Shown here piece by piece: positions 5,966 through 10,550 of a DNA stretch of 10,550 bases; positions within the stretch are counted from its first letter, which is position 1, and each line of letters begins with the position of its first letter. The notes under the pieces are model-generated. The model saw only the letters and a list, made by a program, of their open reading frames with translations. It ran no database searches and had not been told where the DNA came from. The stretch covers positions 4,421 through 14,970 of the forward strand of contig DBOI01000147.1 in the NCBI GenBank assembly GCA_002299245.1, written 5' to 3'. The position numbers were made by a program, and so were the translations under genes. The DNA comes from Hydrogenovibrio sp. UBA650. GTDB taxonomy: Bacteria > Pseudomonadota > Gammaproteobacteria > Thiomicrospirales > Thiomicrospiraceae.

Positions 5966-7180
5966 CTATTGCTCTTCTATTAACGTTATTAATTCCTTGT
6001 TAAAGGACTTCATTATATTCTGATACTCTAAGTTGTTTTCCGCATATTTTCTAGCTTCTATTCCAAAGTTTTTTCTTAATTTTTCATCTTTTGACAAGTC
6101 TTGAATAGCTTGTGAAAAAAGCTCAGTATTCCCTGCGGGAACAACAATGCCACATTGCTTGACGACTTGTTCTACTTGGGTGCCAATATCAGCAGTTGCT
6201 ACAATTGCGGTACCTGACGAAAGCATACCTGTTAATTTAGAGGGCATAACAAGATCGGCAGCGCCTGCTTGTTGAGGTAGTAAGTGAATATCCGCAACAT
6301 TTAAAAAATCGTTTAAAAGTTCAAAGGGTTGCAAATCCAGCCAAATGATATTTTTCAAACCTTCTGCTAACTTTTTTAATCTTTCAATAGCCGCGCCTGA
6401 ACCGCACATAATAAACTGAATTTCTTTTAAAGTACGAGCAGCTTCAATAACGATTTCCAATCCCTGTTTTTCACCCATATTGCCAGAGTACAGAGCAACG
6501 GTTTTGGTAGAAGATATATTTAATTTTTCTCGATATGATGAGGAGGCTAGCGGGTGAATAAAATCTGTATCTACCCAATTAGGGAAAAACAGCTGCTTAT
6601 CTTTAGCAATTTGTTTTTCATCCAGCTTTTTAAGCATTGTCTCGGAGATGGTCGAAACCTTGTCGAAACGGCGCATTAAAAAACTTTCAAAACCATAGAT
6701 CGATTTCTTTAGCCAGCCAGCTTTCACAATACCTAATTCAAAGGCGGCATCTATCTCAAAATCTTGGATATGCAATATCGACTTTGCCCTGCAAAGCTTG
6801 GAAGTAATAATGGCGCCAAAGCTATTGAATAGAGGTGGTTCAACACAAATAATGACATCCGGACGCCAAAAAATATGGCGTAGTACAACTGGCAAACTCG
6901 ATAATGCAAAAGAGGCTAAGTGAATTAAACGACTCAGCCCACTAGGCTTTTTAGGTATCCAAAGCGGACAACGGTAAATGGTAAGATTTCCTTGTTTTTC
7001 TTTTTTGTATTTCCAGGCAGAGAACCCTTGATGAACTTCCCATTCGGGGTAGTATGGTGGCGAACAAATCACGCGTACATCATGATCATTTTCAGCCAGC
7101 CACTGAGTCATTTCACCAGAGTATTTTCCAATGCCAGTTAGTTCGGGAGCGTAGTTCGTTGAGGCAAGAAGAATTTTCAT
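5966..7180 (-). CDS. WcaI-like family 4 glycosyltransferase
   Basis: Predicted GT-B glycosyltransferase that adds one sugar of the repeat unit from an NDP-sugar at the inner membrane. It has 404 residues, close to colanic acid WcaI (about 407). The N-terminal half has MKILLASTNYAPELTGIGKY, PPYYPEW (41-47) and HIQDFEIDAAFELGI (137-151), all typical of WcaI-like proteins. The C-terminal donor domain has FFPNWVDTDF (198-207), YSGNMGEKQGL (231-241) and VMPSKLTGMLSSG (311-323). Residues about 86-126 are hydrophobic and may contact the membrane. WcaI has been linked to fucosyl transfer, which would fit the gmd and fcl genes just downstream, but the donor cannot be read from sequence. The start overlaps the upstream stop codon as ATGA (7180-7177). 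Confidence 0.85.
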   Translation of the reverse strand: MKILLASTNYAPELTGIGKYSGEMTQWLAENDHDVRVICSPPYYPEWEVHQGFSAWKYKKEKQGNLTIYRCPLWIPKKPSGLSRLIHLASFALSSLPVVLRHIFWRPDVIICVEPPLFNSFGAIITSKLCRAKSILHIQDFEIDAAFELGIVKAGWLKKSIYGFESFLMRRFDKVSTISETMLKKLDEKQIAKDKQLFFPNWVDTDFIHPLASSSYREKLNISSTKTVALYSGNMGEKQGLEIVIEAARTLKEIQFIMCGSGAAIERLKKLAEGLKNIIWLDLQPFELLNDFLNVADIHLLPQQAGAADLVMPSKLTGMLSSGTAIVATADIGTQVEQVVKQCGIVVPAGNTELFSQAIQDLSKDEKLRKNFGIEARKYAENNLEYQNIMKSFNKELITLIEEQ

Positions 7181-8118
7181 TTTTCGCCTTCACTTGGAAG
7201 TTTAAGTCCCCATTGCTTAACAACTAAATCATAAGCAGCTTGTTTTTTTTCATCCGCGTGTTTAATTTTTTCTTCAGCTTCATAAAGTTTTGCATCAACC
7301 AAAAAACGATACCAAAGGCCTTGTAAAAAATTCCACTGTAGACCGCGCCAACCTTCTAAAAAGCCTAAACGAAAGATATAACGATAAATAAAATATAAAA
7401 GAGGGCGTACAAATAATGGTATTTTGGAGTATATATTCTCTTTGAGCCAACGCTTAAACATCGCTTGTTCTCTATCATCCTTATCACGCTGATCAACCGC
7501 CATAAAGTGATATTTATGATTCAGCAAGTCGGCCGCCTCGCGAGTGGCATAGTGATTATGTTTATTTGTCCACCAAGTTAAATCATTCAAATTATCATCA
7601 ACTAGATCATTTTCAAAACGAACGGTCTCCCCTTCACTCAAAACAATATGTTCATCCATCCAACGGTTTTCACACCTTCCATAATCGTGTCTCCATAATC
7701 GAAGTACCCACATTGGGTAGGTCGCCCCACGTTTCATCCATTTACCCATAAAATGAATGCGTCTGCGCATATAAATACCATTAACACTTTTTGGAAGAGA
7801 GCTTATCTTTTCTTTAATTTCTTCAGCAAGTTCAGGCGTAATATATTCATCTGCATCCAAACGGAGAACCCAACATCCTTCGATTGGGGAGTTTTGCAAC
7901 CCCCAATTAAATTGATGAGCATAGTTGTTCAACCACTTGTTCTGCAGCACCAGAGCACCTAATTCGGTTGCAACCTCAACAGTACGATCAGTTGAAAAGG
8001 AATCAATAACTACAATCTGAGAGGCAAAGGACCTCACGGATTTAATTGCACGGGCAATGTGTTGTTCTTCGTTAAAGGAGAGGATTTGAACAGTAACTTT
8101 AGGAGAGTTGGACTTCAT
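7177..8118 (-). CDS. Family 2 glycosyltransferase (WaaE/KdtX-like)
   Basis: Predicted inverting GT-A glycosyltransferase of the polysaccharide repeat unit. It has 313 residues. It begins with a typical GT2 fold, VTVQILSFNEEQHIARAIKSV (8-28) and IVVIDSFSTDRT (35-46), with the metal and nucleotide motif RLDADE at 86-91. MDEH (154-157) is the probable catalytic region. A hydrophobic and aromatic stretch at about 232-268 may anchor it to the membrane, followed by a charged tail. The overall form resembles the WaaE/KdtX beta-glucosyltransferase group found in core and capsule clusters; the sugar is unknown. In colanic acid clusters a GT2 gene (wcaE) also lies next to wcaF. It begins 3 nt after the acyltransferase stop codon with an AAGAG-type ribosome site and overlaps the next gene by 4 nt. 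Confidence 0.87.
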   Translation of the reverse strand: MKSNSPKVTVQILSFNEEQHIARAIKSVRSFASQIVVIDSFSTDRTVEVATELGALVLQNKWLNNYAHQFNWGLQNSPIEGCWVLRLDADEYITPELAEEIKEKISSLPKSVNGIYMRRRIHFMGKWMKRGATYPMWVLRLWRHDYGRCENRWMDEHIVLSEGETVRFENDLVDDNLNDLTWWTNKHNHYATREAADLLNHKYHFMAVDQRDKDDREQAMFKRWLKENIYSKIPLFVRPLLYFIYRYIFRLGFLEGWRGLQWNFLQGLWYRFLVDAKLYEAEEKIKHADEKKQAAYDLVVKQWGLKLPSEGEK

Positions 8119-8121
8119 ATT

Positions 8122-8676
8122 TTATTTCTCTTCGATAACTCTTGGTTTTAAAGTTTTAGCGGGTATACCCGCACAAATCATCCAGTCAGGCATATCTTTG
8201 ATCACCACCGAACGTGCACCAATCACTGCGCCATCACCAACTTTTACCCCTGGGCTGATAAAACATTCCGTACACAACCATGCTCTCTCACCGATTTCAA
8301 TAGGCAGGGCAAAAAGTTGAAAATTCGGATCTGTGTAATCGTGTGTGCCAGTACATAGATGAGAACCCTGTGAAATGACCGCTTTTTTTCCAATTTTGAT
8401 TTTCGCCATATTGTAAAGATTAACATTTGGACCCACACCAGCTTGATCGTCCATTTCCAAATTCCACGGTGCCCAAATTTTTGCCGTGGGGTAGACATGA
8501 CAGTTCTTACCTAACTTTGCGCCAAACAACTTCAAAATAAATGCTCGATGGCCATGAAAAGGGCGCGGGCTTAATCTAAAAAACAGCACATAAACCACTC
8601 CCCAAATCGCACGCGCTAATCGGTTTTTTAAACTAAAGCTTGCTTGCTTGTATGGATTAATTCCTTGCTTAATCAT
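8122..8676 (-). CDS. wcaF: WcaF-like left-handed beta-helix acetyltransferase
   Basis: Predicted O-acetyltransferase of the hexapeptide-repeat (LbH) family, using acetyl-CoA to decorate a sugar of the repeat unit or its precursor. It has 184 residues against about 182 for E. coli WcaF. The N-terminus has a short hydrophobic helix (GVVYVLFFRLSP, 26-37). Imperfect hexapeptide repeats run from about 52 to 165, for example IGKKAVISQG, IGERAWLCTECFISPGVKVG and DGAVIGARSVV. The likely catalytic histidine is His112 in CTGTHDYTD, and the C-terminal AGIPAK (169-174) is the family coenzyme A loop. It overlaps the upstream glycosyltransferase by 8 nt (8669-8676). The family is certain; the acceptor and the wcaF name are inferred from length, motifs and neighbours. 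Confidence 0.85.
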   Translation of the reverse strand: MIKQGINPYKQASFSLKNRLARAIWGVVYVLFFRLSPRPFHGHRAFILKLFGAKLGKNCHVYPTAKIWAPWNLEMDDQAGVGPNVNLYNMAKIKIGKKAVISQGSHLCTGTHDYTDPNFQLFALPIEIGERAWLCTECFISPGVKVGDGAVIGARSVVIKDMPDWMICAGIPAKTLKPRVIEEK

Positions 8677-9829
8677 GTTTTACATCGCTTTTAATCAAGT
8701 TAATTAAATTCTCAGCCGCTTGTTTAATATCAAATTTATCTTTAAAACACGGAATGGTATTCGCTTTAATTTCTGTTTTTTGTTGCTTAGAGATAGACAG
8801 CCAGCTTTCCAATAGTTGTGCTGTACCATCTAAAGTATCTTCAGCTATCAAGCCCGCACGCATTTCTTGAATTTCACGCCAAATATTCACTTTGTTGGAG
8901 ATCAAAACAGGGGTGCCAACAGCCAAAGCTTCGGCAACAGAAATACCAAAGTTTTCTTGATGCGAAGGGAGAACAAAAGCTTCTGCGGCTTTTAATGCCC
9001 CCCATTTCTTTTCATTTTTAAGCATCCCTGTCCAAGTGATTCGTTCTGCAATACCTAAATCATTCGCCAACTTTTCTAAATATGCTTGCCAGCCTGTTTG
9101 ATCTGGTCCGGCCATAACCAAATGCAAACTGTCATCTTGTTTTGCAAATTGAGCAAAAGCCTGAATCAATAAATCACAGCCTTTCTTTTCGTGAATACGA
9201 CTTAAAAACAAGAAAATTCGTTTCGGCTGTAATTCTGGGTAAAGAGCATAAAAATCACCAGGTTGAGAATTTTCTGCAATCGCGGTTAAACGTGTACCAT
9301 AATTGACAACCACTTCACGCACTTTATAAGGCCAAAAAGATTCTCGTGCCAGTATTTTTTCTTCTTCACAAGTAAAAAGTACTGCCTCGGAATACTTTAA
9401 AACTGGATATTGTCCTAAAAACCAAAACACGTATTTCTTTAAATGTTTTAACGGATATTCATGTTTAAACCAAGGATCCAGCATTCCATGTGGAAAAACA
9501 TAGTAAGGAATCGAACTGTTTTTCAAAGCCTTTGAAACCGCCAGGCCAGGATATTGCCACAAACCATGCACAATAACCGCATCAAACTGATTAAAATTCG
9601 ATTTAATCCAATTAACCATTCCTGTATGGTAAGAAAAAACACCTTTGCCTTTACCCAGAGTAACAACTTCTAGGTGTTCTGTATTGCCGAGATTATCTTC
9701 AGGGGCATCCAAACACAAAACGGTTGCGCTCACACCTTGCACAGCATAATGAGAAGTCAAATTGCGAATTCCTTGAGCAGGTCCGCCACCTTCTAGACTC
9801 AGCGAACTAATTACATGTAGGATTTTCAT
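8669..9829 (-). CDS. Family 4 glycosyltransferase (GT-B)
   Basis: Predicted retaining glycosyltransferase acting in repeat-unit assembly on the cytoplasmic side of the membrane. It has 386 residues. The N-terminal acceptor domain shows MKILHVISSLSLEGGGPAQGI, with the glycine-rich loop at 14-16, then HGLWQYPG (88-95) and VFPHGMLDPWF (111-121), features common in exopolysaccharide GT4 enzymes. The donor domain has LFLSRIHEKKGCDLLIQAF (207-225), MAGPD (239-243), and the E-x7-E motif ENFGISVAE (Glu292, Glu300) that holds the sugar nucleotide. No secretion signal is seen. Its ATG directly abuts the stop codon of the preceding gene (TAAATG at 9832-9827). The sugar transferred is unknown. Confidence 0.88.
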   Translation of the reverse strand: MKILHVISSLSLEGGGPAQGIRNLTSHYAVQGVSATVLCLDAPEDNLGNTEHLEVVTLGKGKGVFSYHTGMVNWIKSNFNQFDAVIVHGLWQYPGLAVSKALKNSSIPYYVFPHGMLDPWFKHEYPLKHLKKYVFWFLGQYPVLKYSEAVLFTCEEEKILARESFWPYKVREVVVNYGTRLTAIAENSQPGDFYALYPELQPKRIFLFLSRIHEKKGCDLLIQAFAQFAKQDDSLHLVMAGPDQTGWQAYLEKLANDLGIAERITWTGMLKNEKKWGALKAAEAFVLPSHQENFGISVAEALAVGTPVLISNKVNIWREIQEMRAGLIAEDTLDGTAQLLESWLSISKQQKTEIKANTIPCFKDKFDIKQAAENLINLIKSDVKHD

Positions 9830-10550
9830 TTAGCCAACCCTTTTTAAATTTACAGCTATTTGATAGCCGTCAAGGTATGATTGAATCATTTCTTCGGTTG
9901 AAAAACGTTTGGCGTTTTCAATACCCAATTTTTTCAGGTCATTTTCTTTGCTTAGGCTCTCAACGATGACTTCAGCAGAGGCTTTCGGGTTTTCAGGTTC
10001 GATATTAATAGCGGCATTCCCTCCCACTTCGGTCATCGGGGCTCTGTTAGTTGTGACAACTATCGCTCCGCAGGCTTGCGCTTCGGCAATTGGCCAACCA
10101 AAACCTTCTTCTAAGGAAGGAAAAATCATCGCTTCACAGGTCGAATAAAAGGCTCTAACTTCTTCATTGCTTAAATCACTAATAGCAATGACTCGATCTT
10201 CAATCCCTAAAGTCTTAATTTTTTCCTGAAGGTCTTGTGGCCACTGTTTACCTGCCAAAATCAATAGATGTTTTTGATATCCTGAGAATTGGGCAATATG
10301 AGAGAAAATTTCAGCAACGCCTTTACGATTTTTGTACCACTGATTTCCACCGAGGTGAAAAAAGAATGGTTCTTGTAATTCAGGCAAACGCTCATTGATT
10401 AACTCCAAAGCCTGATTTTTTGGCATTGGCAAATAAGGGTAATTAAGAGCGTTATAGGCAACGGAAGTTTTGTTCTTATCTATTTGAATCGTTTTCAACA
10501 ATTCATTCTGTGTGTTTTCAGAAACACACGAAATATGATCTGCCGCCGCC
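9830..10550 (-). CDS. Family 4 glycosyltransferase (5' end cut by window edge)
   Basis: C-terminal part, 239 residues, of a GT-B glycosyltransferase. The frame is open to the right edge, and the residues before the apparent TTG start at 10501 (ADHISCVSENT) are the normal mid-protein region of this family, so the true start lies outside the window. Visible motifs are FFHLGGNQWYKNRKGV, the phosphate-binding region at the start of the donor domain; LAGKQWP; and the E-x7-E motif EGFGWPIAE, with glutamates at visible residues 148 and 156. TTNRAPMTEVGGNAA, also visible, is typical of mannosyl- and rhamnosyltransferase-like GT4 proteins. It ends exactly where the next glycosyltransferase begins. The donor sugar cannot be assigned. 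Confidence 0.85.
   Translation of the reverse strand, partial: AAADHISCVSENTQNELLKTIQIDKNKTSVAYNALNYPYLPMPKNQALELINERLPELQEPFFFHLGGNQWYKNRKGVAEIFSHIAQFSGYQKHLLILAGKQWPQDLQEKIKTLGIEDRVIAISDLSNEEVRAFYSTCEAMIFPSLEEGFGWPIAEAQACGAIVVTTNRAPMTEVGGNAAINIEPENPKASAEVIVESLSKENDLKKLGIENAKRFSTEEMIQSYLDGYQIAVNLKRVG

Noticed and set aside
8244..8498. Minus-strand 84-codon frame inside the acyltransferase gene
   Set aside because: It is an alternative frame within a clearly coding beta-helix protein and resembles no known family.
10499..10501. TTG at 10501 as the true start of the last glycosyltransferase
   Set aside because: The frame stays open to the window edge and the upstream residues (ADHISCVSENT) are normal GT4 sequence, so this is the middle of the gene.
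1..10550. tRNA or rRNA genes, CRISPR arrays, insertion sequences and a JUMPstart/ops element
   Set aside because: I saw no regular spaced repeats, no transposase frame, no cloverleaf-like sequence and no ops core (GGCGGTAG) in a leader; the operon's promoter lies outside the window.

Overview
The window is a stretch of a surface or extracellular polysaccharide locus in which every gene I can support lies on the minus strand, so transcription runs from about 10550 down to 1. The protein types (Gmd, Fcl, CpsB/ManC, CpsG/ManB, WcaF-like and WcaI-like proteins), a YefM-YoeB pair very close to the Escherichia coli one, and the moderately AT-rich sequence suggest a gammaproteobacterium, perhaps an aquatic or marine one. 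I cannot name a genus. The gene content recalls the wcaF-gmd-fcl-wcaI-cpsB-cpsG part of the colanic acid cluster, but the order differs and there is an extra SDR gene.

Layout in the direction of transcription: a GT4 glycosyltransferase cut by the right edge (10550-9830); a complete GT4 glycosyltransferase (9829-8669); a WcaF-like left-handed beta-helix acyltransferase (8676-8122); a GT2 glycosyltransferase (8118-7177); a WcaI-like GT4 glycosyltransferase (7180-5966); GDP-mannose 4,6-dehydratase gmd (5964-4834); GDP-L-fucose synthase fcl (4831-3866); a second, shorter Gmd-like SDR (3836-2871); a 150-bp gap; mannose-1-phosphate guanylyltransferase with a C-terminal cupin domain (2720-1335); an 88-bp gap carrying a promoter and operator; the YefM-like antitoxin (1246-989) and YoeB-like toxin (992-738); and phosphomannomutase cpsG/manB (724 to beyond the left edge).

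Working together, CpsG turns mannose-6-phosphate into mannose-1-phosphate, CpsB turns that into GDP-mannose, and Gmd then Fcl turn GDP-mannose into GDP-L-fucose. The Gmd-like paralogue could feed a second GDP-6-deoxyhexose branch. The three GT4 enzymes and the GT2 enzyme would build the repeat unit on a lipid carrier at the inner face of the membrane, and the WcaF-like enzyme would acylate it. Polymerase, flippase and export genes are not in the window. From 10550 to 2871 the genes overlap, abut or lie at most 29 nt apart, as in a single operon.

The least ordinary part is the complete toxin-antitoxin module lodged between the two GDP-mannose genes cpsB and cpsG. It keeps a YefM-type operator (two TGTAC half-sites 12 bp centre to centre) over its own predicted promoter, and its toxin gene ends only 13 nt before cpsG. 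I found no RNA genes, insertion sequences, CRISPR arrays or convincing intrinsic terminators. I did not find a wholly new system here.
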